A stretch of 6,921 nucleotides of DNA, from positions 1 through 6,921 of the forward strand of contig JAIPEV010000090.1 of the NCBI GenBank assembly GCA_021736965.1, in the 5' to 3' direction. Positions 1 to 5,717 of this stretch are shown here, in pieces. The notes under the pieces are model-generated. The model saw nothing but the letters and a program-made list of their open reading frames with translations, was not told the DNA's origin and made no database searches. Every line of letters starts with the position of its first letter. The first letter of the stretch is position 1. The position numbers and the translations under genes are program-made. This DNA is from Halanaerobiales bacterium. GTDB lineage: Bacteria; Bacillota; Halanaerobiia; Halanaerobiales; M55B127.

Positions 1-87
1 TGAAGATACTACTATATCTACTAAGTCATCTCCCTCTTTAATAATAGGTAATCTTATACCCCTAGCTTGAGTACCAACTGTTCTCAT
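1..87 (-). CDS. F420-0:L-glutamate ligase-family protein, N-terminal fragment
   Basis: Only the first 29 codons are present; the gene continues past the left edge. The peptide begins MRTVGTQARGIRLPIIKEGD and goes on DDLVDIVVSS. This opening (VGT.ARGIR.PII.EGDDLV.IVV) matches, from memory, the N-terminus of coenzyme F420-0:gamma-L-glutamate ligase (CofE, F420_ligase) family proteins in anaerobic Firmicutes. In F420 producers CofE adds glutamates to F420-0 in the cytoplasm. Many Firmicute homologues lie in genomes without known F420 synthesis, so the real substrate is open. The ATG at 85-87 follows an AGAGGTGAAG ribosome binding site (91-100), which supports the start. A promoter lies at 136-165. 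Family call is moderately sure; exact function is not. Confidence 0.65.
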   Translation of the reverse strand, partial: MRTVGTQARGIRLPIIKEGDDLVDIVVSS

Positions 88-135
88 CTACTTCACCTCT
101 TATATACTTTATTAATATTTTTACGGTACAGGTTA

Positions 136-165
136 ATTATAGCAGACAACAAAGTATTATAGCAA
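136..165 (-). promoter_or_regulatory. Sigma-A-type promoter for the F420-ligase-family gene
   Basis: On the - strand there is a -35 TTGCTA (160-165, 4 of 6 to consensus), an 18-base spacer and a perfect -10 TATAAT (136-141) preceded by TGC, an extended -10. Transcription would start near 129, about 40 bases before the ATG at 87. It shows that this gene is not solely dependent on read-through from the LiaF-like gene upstream. Confidence 0.6.
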
Positions 166-177
166 ATCTAAGGATAA

Positions 178-207
178 AATTATTAAAAAAATATTCTTTT
201 ATTAATT
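178..207 (-). terminator. Weak A/T-only hairpin after the LiaF-like gene
   Basis: Arms 178-188 (AATTATTAAAA) and 197-207 (TTTTATTAATT) pair 10 of 11 positions around an 8-base loop, 18 bases past the stop codon. There is almost no G/C in the stem and only a short T-run follows on the - strand, so it would be a poor terminator. In DNA this A+T-rich the match may be chance. Confidence 0.2.
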
Positions 208-225
208 AAAATGAGGATGTTAAAT

Positions 226-759
226 TTATTTGGAATATTTTATCTTAGAATTACCAAATACAACACTAGATTTTAAATTCAAAATGTAGTTATCATTTTT
301 TTTTATATTTGTATACTCATAATCACCAAAATTTATTTTATTTCCATCTGGCGTTTCTGCAATACCAAATACTGACGACACATCTAATCTTATTGGCTTC
401 TTTGAATCTAATAAAACACTACTAAAACCAAATATGGTATTGATCTCTATTTCTTTGTGATGATTTTGAATAGGGAGTTCACTTAGATCAATAACTCCAC
501 TACCAAAGATTATATTATATTCATCTTCATTAAAATCAGTTACTTTTAATGTTTTGTTAGAAAAAATAATTGTATTGTGATCAATATCAATCAAAGTACC
601 TCCAAACAATATAGTTACACCTACATATATTATTAGTAATCCAATAAGAATCCTTACAAATGGTATCTCAATATCAAAAGTCTTTAAGATAGCTGTCAAT
701 CCAATAAAAATAAGTAATATCCCAATCGTTGTTCCTGAAAATATACTAAAAGATTTCAT
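226..759 (-). CDS. LiaF-like two-helix membrane protein, cell-envelope stress type
   Basis: A 177-residue protein with two predicted membrane helices (about 10-25 and 35-53) followed by a soluble C-terminal domain. That domain has four spaced short strands containing an FG turn: NIIFGSG (82-88), NTIFGF (107-112), SSVFGI (128-133) and SVVFGN (165-170). This layout is typical of LiaF/YvqF-like and DUF2154-type proteins, whose C-terminal half folds as stacked beta strands. In Bacillus, LiaF represses the LiaRS two-component system that senses cell-wall antibiotics. Here no liaR, liaS or other regulator is adjacent, so a signalling role is only inferred. The ATG at 757-759 is chosen over the one at 796-798 because AGGAGGT (764-770) sits 4 bases before it; the 13 extra upstream residues would be translated through the ribosome binding site. 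No damage is seen in the frame. Confidence 0.7.
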   Translation of the reverse strand: MKSFSIFSGTTIGILLIFIGLTAILKTFDIEIPFVRILIGLLIIYVGVTILFGGTLIDIDHNTIIFSNKTLKVTDFNEDEYNIIFGSGVIDLSELPIQNHHKEIEINTIFGFSSVLLDSKKPIRLDVSSVFGIAETPDGNKINFGDYEYTNIKKNDNYILNLKSSVVFGNSKIKYSK

Positions 760-763
760 TTTT

Positions 764-770
764 ACCTCCT
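764..770 (-). promoter_or_regulatory. Ribosome binding site deciding the LiaF-like start
   Basis: AGGAGGT on the - strand, 4 bases from the ATG at 757-759. It places the start 13 codons inside the longest open frame, giving 177 rather than 190 residues. Confidence 0.8.
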
Positions 771-823
771 TAAAATTTATTTTTAAAACATAATACATTA
801 TTAAATTATTTATTATATTTAAT

Positions 824-853
824 ATTCTATCAGTAAATAAATCATTTTTACAA
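824..853 (-). promoter_or_regulatory. Possible promoter of the LiaF-like gene
   Basis: On the - strand, TTGTAA (848-853), an 18-base spacer and TAGAAT (824-829). Each hexamer is imperfect (4/6 and 5/6) and the DNA is nearly all A/T, so chance matches are likely. Other TATAAT-like hexamers at 858-863 and 882-887 lack a usable -35. No sharper terminator or promoter was seen between this gene and the UspA remnant. Confidence 0.3.
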
Positions 854-909
854 TCAGATTATAGAAGTTATTACTTTTTTTATTATAATAATAAATCACT
901 ATTATTATA

Positions 910-1347
910 CTATAAGAACTGATTGTTTGATATACTTGATACCTTTTTATTGATGCTCCCAATAAAAAATCTTATTATACCAACAAGACCTTTATTAGTT
1001 AGAGCAATTAGATCAATGCCTTTTTCTTCAGCATAGCTACAAATAAAATCTACAAGCTCACCTAACTGTATTGTTTTATTTACTATTAACTCATTATCTT
1101 CAAAGTATTTTTCTACATTTAAAAGTATCTCAATACCCTTTTTAAAATTTAATTTTTTTGATCTGATCTATTTTTTTATATTTTATCTGGTATATATAAC
1201 TCAATTTTTTTAAACTTCATCTTTTTGTCTTCCAGAACAATTATTATTTTACATAAGCATTAGTTAAATTAGTTAACTTATCAACTTCGTTAGCTGTTTT
1301 GATAGATCTTTCTGATCAGATACTGCCAGTAATACACTTTTTACAAT
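910..1347 (-). pseudogene. Universal stress protein (UspA family) pseudogene, frameshifted
   Basis: No intact frame remains, but pieces of a UspA-domain protein can be read in order. Near 1344-1295 comes VKSVLLAVSDQKDLSK, the first beta strand that in intact proteins reads KVLVAVDGS. The frame then shifts to TANEVDKLTNLTNAYVK-like sequence, then to IIIVLEDKK. From 1167 to 910 an unbroken 85-codon stretch gives the C-terminal half, including GELVDFICSYAEEKGIDLIA and NKGLVGIIRFFIGS. The latter is the nucleotide-loop region (usual form G-2x-G-9x-G-S/T), with the first glycine replaced by threonine. The span of 438 bases equals about 146 codons, the normal UspA length, so the damage is small indels and stops rather than large loss. 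AAGGTGA (1351-1357) precedes an ATT at 1345-1347, where the ATG would be expected. The remnant lies 41 bases behind the permease gene and was probably its operon partner. Confidence 0.8.
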
Positions 1348-1388
1348 AATTCACCTTCTAATTTAATTTTATCTCAAATCATATAATT

Positions 1389-2642
1389 TTAAATATAAAT
1401 GGCTAAAAAAGTTGCAACAAATAAAGCAATTGAGGGAGCTATAATTGTTAAAATTACATAATCATAGTAAGTATCTTTAAGTTTAAGTCCTGTATAGGCT
1501 AACATTGCAAGATAAACCGAGTTATGAGGTAGAGTATCTAATCCTGTTGAGGCAATCAAAATTATCCTATGTAAGTACTCTACATTTACTAATTTTACTA
1601 GATTATCACCAACAGTACTCATTGTTAAAATTATTCCACCTGAAGCACTCCCCAATAAACCGGAAGCTATATTTGTTATGATACCGATTAAGAAATAGGG
1701 ATGTAAGGGTAAGTTCAAAATCATCTGTAAGTACTCCTTAAAAACAGGTAAATTTGATATAAAATTACCAAATCCCATAACTGATGCAACAAACATTAAA
1801 GGTACAGTAGCATTAGTTATACAGTCATTTATTACTTTTTTAAAATTAATTTTTTTAATATTTTTTATTAAAGAAACAATTACTCCAAATAATAGAGAAA
1901 CTACAGGAGAAAAATCTAAGATAGCTAAAGAAATAAAAACAGTAAGTAAAGGTGATATACTAAGCAATAATTTAATTATAACAGTGATATTTAACTCTGA
2001 CATTATGTTTTTTTCTGAAATATCAATATCATCCGGTAATAACTTTTTTGTCTTATAGATCAAATAATAAACTGCAAAACCTGTACTAAAAAATACACTA
2101 ATTAAAGATATGTATAGTCCTGCAACAGCAGGAGTATTTAAAAGATCCATCATTATTAAGTTTTGTATCTGCGGACTGCCTGCAAGTGGGATTCCAATAA
2201 CCACTACTCCACCTGTAATAGAAGCTAAAATAAGAGATTTTGATAAGTTTGCATTCTCAAATACTGACTTTGCAATTGGATAAATAGTAAAAATTAAAAC
2301 AAAACCACTTATTCCTCCATATGTCATCAATGCACTAATAAAAAATATCCCTACTCCAACATATTTATAGTTAATAAACTTAATAATAGTCTTACCAATA
2401 TCAGATGCATCATTAGAATCCTCCATAATCTTTCCTAATAATGAACTTAGTAGAAATATAAAAAGATATTTTTGGATGAATCCTGCAAAACCAGGTAAGT
2501 AATTTTCATTTAATATCTGAAGGATATCTAAGTTATTAAATAATGCAATAATTATTGAACTAATAGGAGCTGCTATTACAATACTAACTCTATAGATAAT
2601 TAAAATAAGTAAAACTAAAAATCCTATTATAATTCCGAGCAT
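1389..2642 (-). CDS. GntP-family permease (gluconate/organic-acid type)
   Basis: An integral inner-membrane protein of 417 residues, hydrophobic throughout, with about a dozen membrane segments. Two signatures place it in the GntP family (COG2610): GSASGG at 331-336, and GLDTLPHN at 367-374 followed by a TGLKLKDTYYD segment. In the family the latter region usually reads GLDSLPHNGA, then GLTHK.SYKD. Characterised members take up gluconate, other sugar acids or 3-hydroxybutyrate with protons; the substrate here cannot be told. The usual NGA after PH is replaced by NSV, which could alter specificity. The start at 2640-2642 is favoured by AAAGGAG (2650-2656), 7 bases upstream; an ATG 4 bases earlier, at 2644-2646, opens only an 18-codon frame. 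It begins 34 bases after the DUF885 peptidase gene and precedes the UspA remnant. It is a little shorter than typical members (about 440-450) but looks complete. Confidence 0.85.
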   Translation of the reverse strand: MLGIIIGFLVLLILIIYRVSIVIAAPISSIIIALFNNLDILQILNENYLPGFAGFIQKYLFIFLLSSLLGKIMEDSNDASDIGKTIIKFINYKYVGVGIFFISALMTYGGISGFVLIFTIYPIAKSVFENANLSKSLILASITGGVVVIGIPLAGSPQIQNLIMMDLLNTPAVAGLYISLISVFFSTGFAVYYLIYKTKKLLPDDIDISEKNIMSELNITVIIKLLLSISPLLTVFISLAILDFSPVVSLLFGVIVSLIKNIKKINFKKVINDCITNATVPLMFVASVMGFGNFISNLPVFKEYLQMILNLPLHPYFLIGIITNIASGLLGSASGGIILTMSTVGDNLVKLVNVEYLHRIILIASTGLDTLPHNSVYLAMLAYTGLKLKDTYYDYVILTIIAPSIALFVATFLAIYI

Positions 2643-2649
2643 TCATTTT

Positions 2650-2656
2650 CTCCTTT
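2650..2656 (-). promoter_or_regulatory. Ribosome binding site of the permease gene
   Basis: AAAGGAG on the - strand, followed by AAAATGA and then the ATG at 2640-2642. The arrangement ATGAATG holds two overlapping start codons in different frames. The nearer one (2644-2646) is only 3 bases from the site, so the distal ATG is preferred. Confidence 0.65.
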
Positions 2657-2676
2657 CATATTTTATTTTTTTAATA

Positions 2677-3903
2677 TTAATTATTGTTTGTAATTAAAGA
2701 AGGATATACTTGGCTCTTCAAAAGATAGTTAAGACGTTCTAACTTTTTATCCTTAGCTTTATATAGATAATCTGAGATTATTTTTTTGCCATGGTAATAA
2801 GTGAAAGAATAGATTTTTTTAAATTCTGAACTATTTAAATTTTTAACTATATGATCAATCATAACATCATTCTGCAAGCTATACTTTTTAATATATTTTT
2901 TTACCATATCTTTTGAATATCCTTGATCTAACATTATTGCAGCATTACTGGATATTTGATCAAGAGAATTATATCTAGAGGCTTTAATTATAGATTTTAA
3001 GTCAAGATCATCTGTGTTTATGTTGAACTTTTTATAAATATTTTGTTCCATCCACTCTGTTGCTTCTTGAAGAGTAAAGATTATATCAAATGCTACTTCA
3101 CCTAAGCCTTCACTGATAACCAGCTGAGGGCTATTCAGTAAGAAAATATTGTTTTCAAAGTATTTTCTTTTATTTATCAAATGTTCTTCTTTTAGGCAAA
3201 ACTCTGTATGGTGTCCCGGGTATAATTCATGAGTAATCAAAGGTAGTAATTGAAAAAAATTAAATGGAATATCCTCGTTTATTTCAACCAAAGAAATATA
3301 ATTACCCAGATAACGGGTTGATGCTCCATAATGTTTATTACTAACAAAGTTTAAGTTTATATTTTCTTTTTCAGGCAGTTTAAGAGTTTTTTTACTCAAA
3401 TTTGCCATCTCTTTTATAATATACTCAAGATATTCTCTCTTCTTTTTACTACACTTGAAATTATACATATTCCGTGTTATCCACTCTTCATATCTTTTTG
3501 TTAATTCTCCTTTTTTAGGCAAACCCTCTTTAAAATATTGAAGCCCTTTTTCAAAGCTACTTTCTTCCACCCAACTATATTCAATATCTAATATTAACTC
3601 AACTTCATCTTTTAAAATTATATCTTCACCATTTATTATACGCAAGATTGTTTTAATTGCAATTAACTGTTTTTTTAAATACTTTTTCCTTGTTTTTTTA
3701 AAATCAACTTCTTTTAAACTTGTCAATAATTGATCTAACTCTTTAATAAGTTCTATTGGTTTTTTTATCTTTTCCTTACTTATTTCTTCTTTTAACTCCT
3801 TAGGCCCTATATAGGCATCTATGTAGTAACCATTATTCTTTATAAATAGTTTGTCTACCCTTAAAGTCAACTTCACATAATTAGTTAACCAAGTATTTTG
3901 CAT
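2677..3903 (-). CDS. DUF885-type zinc metallopeptidase-like protein
   Basis: A 408-residue protein, charged and mostly helical, with no signal peptide or membrane helix, so probably cytoplasmic. The key motif is HELYPGHHTE at 225-234, the DUF885 (COG4805) signature HE..PGHH, in which His225, Glu226 and one of the later histidines should form a zinc site. ISEGLGE at 263-269 holds the conserved downstream glutamate (Glu265), a likely third ligand. Firmicute members of about 400 residues with HEGYPGHHTE and a following SEG motif are common; their substrates are largely uncharacterised, though an amino- or carboxypeptidase-like role is usually assumed. All motif residues are present, so the enzyme is probably active. 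AGGAG (3914-3918) precedes the ATG by 9 bases. The gene sits between the DUF1847 remnant (56 bases upstream) and the GntP permease (34 bases downstream), apparently in one transcript; a link between peptide or acyl-amino-acid breakdown and uptake is inference only. Confidence 0.8.
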   Translation of the reverse strand: MQNTWLTNYVKLTLRVDKLFIKNNGYYIDAYIGPKELKEEISKEKIKKPIELIKELDQLLTSLKEVDFKKTRKKYLKKQLIAIKTILRIINGEDIILKDEVELILDIEYSWVEESSFEKGLQYFKEGLPKKGELTKRYEEWITRNMYNFKCSKKKREYLEYIIKEMANLSKKTLKLPEKENINLNFVSNKHYGASTRYLGNYISLVEINEDIPFNFFQLLPLITHELYPGHHTEFCLKEEHLINKRKYFENNIFLLNSPQLVISEGLGEVAFDIIFTLQEATEWMEQNIYKKFNINTDDLDLKSIIKASRYNSLDQISSNAAIMLDQGYSKDMVKKYIKKYSLQNDVMIDHIVKNLNSSEFKKIYSFTYYHGKKIISDYLYKAKDKKLERLNYLLKSQVYPSLITNNN

Positions 3904-3959
3904 ATCTATACACTCCTAAAAAATTATTATATTTATATTGCCTAACTTATAATAAATAT

Positions 3960-4274
3960 TTAATATTGATAAAGACGCCTATAATAATTATCTGCAGTAT
4001 AAATCACTGCTAAAAGATTATGTCCTAAAACTCTATCTTTTGCTGCCAAAACAGTTACAGAAGCTTCTGAATAATTAAAGAAAAAGCTATCATGTCCAAC
4101 ACAATGACCTAAAACTATATTGAAGTCTGTCTCACACTCCTTTAGTAGTTTCACTATGAGGTTGTTATTATGTAAACACCAACTAGGATACTGATTAGAT
4201 TACTCTCTACATATTTTCTCTTTACAACTTGCACATATAAAAATTAATCCCTCTTTTTTTATTTTATTATTCAA
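3960..4274 (-). pseudogene. DUF1847 metal-binding protein pseudogene with internal deletion
   Basis: One reading frame of 105 codons, broken by a single TAA (4200-4202), carries both ends of a DUF1847 (COG4887) protein. The N-terminal part reads FICASCKEKICRE, then the stop, then SNQYPSWC. This keeps the cysteine pattern CxxC...C...PxxC expected of the family's presumed metal site; the stop stands where a glycine or glutamate is usual. The C-terminal part reads LLKECETDFNIVLGHCVGHD, then F(F/N)YSEASVTVLAAKDRVLGHN and ends YYRRLYQY, the family's most conserved block. Intact members are about 200-220 residues, so roughly 110 residues between PSWC (codon end 4176) and LLKE (4148) have been lost. 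The 64-codon open stretch from GTG 4154 lacks a ribosome binding site. The original start is uncertain: TTG 4272-4274 behind AGAGGGAAG, or ATT 4242-4244 behind AGAGGG. It heads the peptidase/permease operon. Function of the intact family is unknown. Confidence 0.8.
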
Positions 4275-4356
4275 AAATTAACTTCCCTCTCTTCTTTATA
4301 TCTGATCATTTTTTTATAATTAAATTATTAGTTGAGCTTCATTAAAAAACAAACCT

Positions 4357-4385
4357 ATTATAGAAACTTATTTATAAATTCTAAA
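4357..4385 (-). promoter_or_regulatory. Likely promoter of the DUF1847-peptidase-permease operon
   Basis: On the - strand, TTTAGA (4380-4385, 4 of 6 to -35 consensus), a 17-base spacer and a perfect TATAAT (4357-4362). It lies just downstream of the lipoprotein terminator at 4407-4435 and about 80 bases before the first possible start of the DUF1847 remnant. That is the right place for an independent operon promoter. No better promoter was found closer to the peptidase gene, so the intact genes probably depend on this one. Confidence 0.5.
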
Positions 4386-4403
4386 TATCCTGCTAAAAAC
4401 ATT

Positions 4404-4435
4404 AAAAAGCATATCCTTATTATAAGAATATGCTT
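4404..4435 (-). terminator. Rho-independent terminator of the 4495-5193 lipoprotein gene
   Basis: Arms AAGCATAT (4407-4414) and ATATGCTT (4428-4435) pair perfectly. After one C/A mismatch, CTTA and TAAG extend the stem around a 3-base TTA loop. Reading the - strand, the stem runs straight into TTTTT and, 4 bases on, a second TTTTT. It lies about 60 bases past the stop codon. On the + strand the following AATTTTA tract is weaker, so the main direction is -. Confidence 0.75.
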
Positions 4436-4494
4436 AATTTTATTCCTATTTATCATTTTGTTTATATAATTTGATTAAAAAAATGCTCACTCTC

Positions 4495-5193
4495 TTATTG
4501 AACATCTACTTTTTTAAAGCCAACCTTTTCACCCTTATAATATATAGCTATTTCCCATTCTCCAGTTTTCCCATTAGAAGGAATACTAATGGTCTTATTT
4601 GTACAGGTTACCCAAGAACCACCTTTATAGAAGTTACCATCTGGATCACGGAGTTTCCATGTAATTCTAACCCCAGTATAATTTTTATCATTTACCGAAA
4701 CTCCAACATGAATTGTTACTTCTCCACCTGCTGCAACTTCTTGTTTATCAATTGTAACCGTCCAGGTTGGTTCAACTTTCACAGTTTGGTTTTTAACTTG
4801 ATTTGCAGTTACTTCACATTCTGAAACATCTTGAAACAATACTTCCTGATCTGAATTTAATAATTCTCCTGTAATATTCCAGGTTCCAGTTTCCAGATCA
4901 AGAAAAGTAGCTTCAGCAGTATAATTTGCTAAAGTAAAATCCCTTTCATCAATAGTTGTCCCTTGTAATATACTAACCATTCCTCCATTTACAAGTTCTA
5001 CAAAAAATTCTTCTTCTGGTATTTCAGACTCAAAATAAGAATAATCATAAATGATAGTTAGATCACCAGTACCATCAATATCACTATTCATACCTGAATC
5101 ACAGCCAGTAAATGCGATAAAAATAATAAGTAATAATGAAATAAATAGATACTTTCTTAAACTCCCTGGAAAATTAATATCTTTTGTAAACAA
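4495..5193 (-). CDS. Putative lipoprotein with Ig-like beta domain
   Basis: A 232-residue exported lipoprotein of unknown function. A basic stretch (SLRKY) is followed by a hydrophobic signal helix ending IFIAFTGC; Cys31 would be lipidated after cleavage by signal peptidase II. The -3 position is Phe, not the usual Leu, so the lipobox is slightly unusual. The mature part is acidic, then rich in alternating strand-like segments. Around 100-145 comes a pattern such as TGTWNITGELL...DVSECEVTANQ, and the last 90 residues (EPTWTVTIDKQEVAAGGEVT onward to FKKVDVQ) resemble a bacterial Ig-like sandwich. The start is taken as TTG 5191-5193, 8 bases after AAAGGAG (5202-5208); a GTG at 5200-5202 overlaps that site and is too close to be used. 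It has its own promoter (5320-5348) and terminator, and is monocistronic. It diverges from another small lipoprotein gene at 5718. No specific family is recognised. Confidence 0.75.
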   Translation of the reverse strand: MFTKDINFPGSLRKYLFISLLLIIFIAFTGCDSGMNSDIDGTGDLTIIYDYSYFESEIPEEEFFVELVNGGMVSILQGTTIDERDFTLANYTAEATFLDLETGTWNITGELLNSDQEVLFQDVSECEVTANQVKNQTVKVEPTWTVTIDKQEVAAGGEVTIHVGVSVNDKNYTGVRITWKLRDPDGNFYKGGSWVTCTNKTISIPSNGKTGEWEIAIYYKGEKVGFKKVDVQ

Positions 5194-5201
5194 TAAAAAC
5201 A

Positions 5202-5208
5202 CTCCTTT
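5202..5208 (-). promoter_or_regulatory. Ribosome binding site that fixes a TTG start
   Basis: AAAGGAG on the - strand, 8 bases before TTG 5191-5193. The alternative GTG (5200-5202) shares its first base position with the last G of this site, leaving no spacing, so the shorter 232-residue product is preferred over 235. Confidence 0.7.
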
Positions 5209-5224
5209 AATTTGAAGTGAAAGC

Positions 5225-5248
5225 GAACATAAAAAATTTATAATGTTC
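5225..5248. repeat. Near-perfect palindrome in the lipoprotein leader
   Basis: GAACAT (5225-5230) and ATGTTC (5243-5248) form a 6-bp inverted repeat. The A/T-rich middle also pairs at most positions, so 10 of 12 position pairs across the 24 bases are complementary. It lies within the untranslated leader, 17 bases before the ribosome binding site, and could be an operator or an RNA hairpin. The A/T centre makes part of the pairing expected by chance. Confidence 0.35.
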
Positions 5249-5319
5249 TATGTAAGATGTCTTAAAAATTTATTTAATTTTTATGACCAAGTTAAAAAGT
5301 AGTTCACCTTCCTATTAAT

Positions 5320-5348
5320 AATATACCACTATTTTAAATAATATTCAA
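5320..5348 (-). promoter_or_regulatory. Extended -10 promoter of the 4495-5193 lipoprotein gene
   Basis: On the - strand, TTGAAT (5343-5348), a 17-base spacer ending TGG, then TATATT (5320-5325). The TGG gives an extended -10 element. The start of transcription near 5313 leaves a leader of about 120 bases, unusually long for a simple lipoprotein gene. Near its 5' end the leader has an AGGAAGG sequence with no useful frame behind it. Confidence 0.55.
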
Positions 5349-5613
5349 TATATATTAACTATTTTAATATTATTACATCATTTTCATATTAATATCTTTG
5401 GCTATTTATTAAATCATAACAATAATTCTGTTCATAGAAAATTATATTAAGTTATGACAAGCTTTGAAATAATAAACAATTAAAGGTGGGAAATACCTTT
5501 ATATGGAGTTGAAGGATTTCACAATCTTACTTATATGATTTAATATATTGTAAATTTTTTTGAAGATGTCAATGTATAATTATTAACTTGGAAAAGTTTA
5601 GTATTAAAGGGTT
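5349..5613. other. Intergenic DNA between divergent lipoprotein genes, no gene seen
   Basis: No coding frame with a ribosome binding site was found on either strand. Features noted are a 7-bp inverted repeat TCATAAC/GTTATGA (5414-5420 and 5451-5457, 30 bases apart), and a perfect 7-bp hairpin TAAAGGT-GGGAAAT-ACCTTTA (5481-5501). The hairpin sits in the least A/T-rich part of the gap (about 5481-5530). None matches a riboswitch class I know. Confidence 0.4.
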
Positions 5614-5646
5614 TTGAAAATATATATAGAATATCTATATTATAAT
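5614..5646 (+). promoter_or_regulatory. Candidate promoter of the 5718-6170 lipoprotein gene, with palindromic spacer
   Basis: TTGAAA (5614-5619, 5 of 6) is followed after 18 bases by TATTAT (5638-5643, 5 of 6); a perfect TATAAT at 5641-5646 is 21 bases away. The spacer contains a perfect palindrome, ATATAGA-ATA-TCTATAT (5624-5640), which would place a bound dimeric protein over the promoter. A leader of about 65-70 bases precedes the ATG at 5718. Confidence 0.45.
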
Positions 5647-5702
5647 ATACATTTAATCATAATATTATTTTTTTAAAATGGAAATGCTTTTAATCTGAGA
5701 TG

Positions 5703-5710
5703 AAAGGAGG
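5703..5710 (+). promoter_or_regulatory. Ribosome binding site deciding the second lipoprotein start
   Basis: AAAGGAGG lies 7 bases before ATG 5718-5720. The earlier in-frame ATG (5700-5702) directly abuts this site and would have none of its own, so the start at 5718 is used. Confidence 0.8.
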
Positions 5711-5717
5711 ACAATCG

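Noticed and set aside
3960..4154. A separate 64-residue gene starting at GTG 4154
   Set aside because: No ribosome binding site precedes the GTG, and the same frame continues upstream into other DUF1847 sequence, so it is the tail of a pseudogene.
4471..4824. A 117-codon open frame on the + strand
   Set aside because: It lies antisense to the lipoprotein gene, has no ribosome binding site, and its cysteine-, phenylalanine- and asparagine-rich translation is what the complement of that gene gives.
5481..5501. Hairpin TAAAGGT-GGGAAAT-ACCTTTA as a riboswitch or terminator
   Set aside because: The stem is only 7 bp, no T-run follows on either strand, the surroundings do not match a known riboswitch, and it lies upstream of the likely promoter.
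5678..5698. Six-codon open frame just before the second lipoprotein's ribosome binding site, as a leader peptide
   Set aside because: It has no ribosome binding site and no codon pattern suggesting attenuation.
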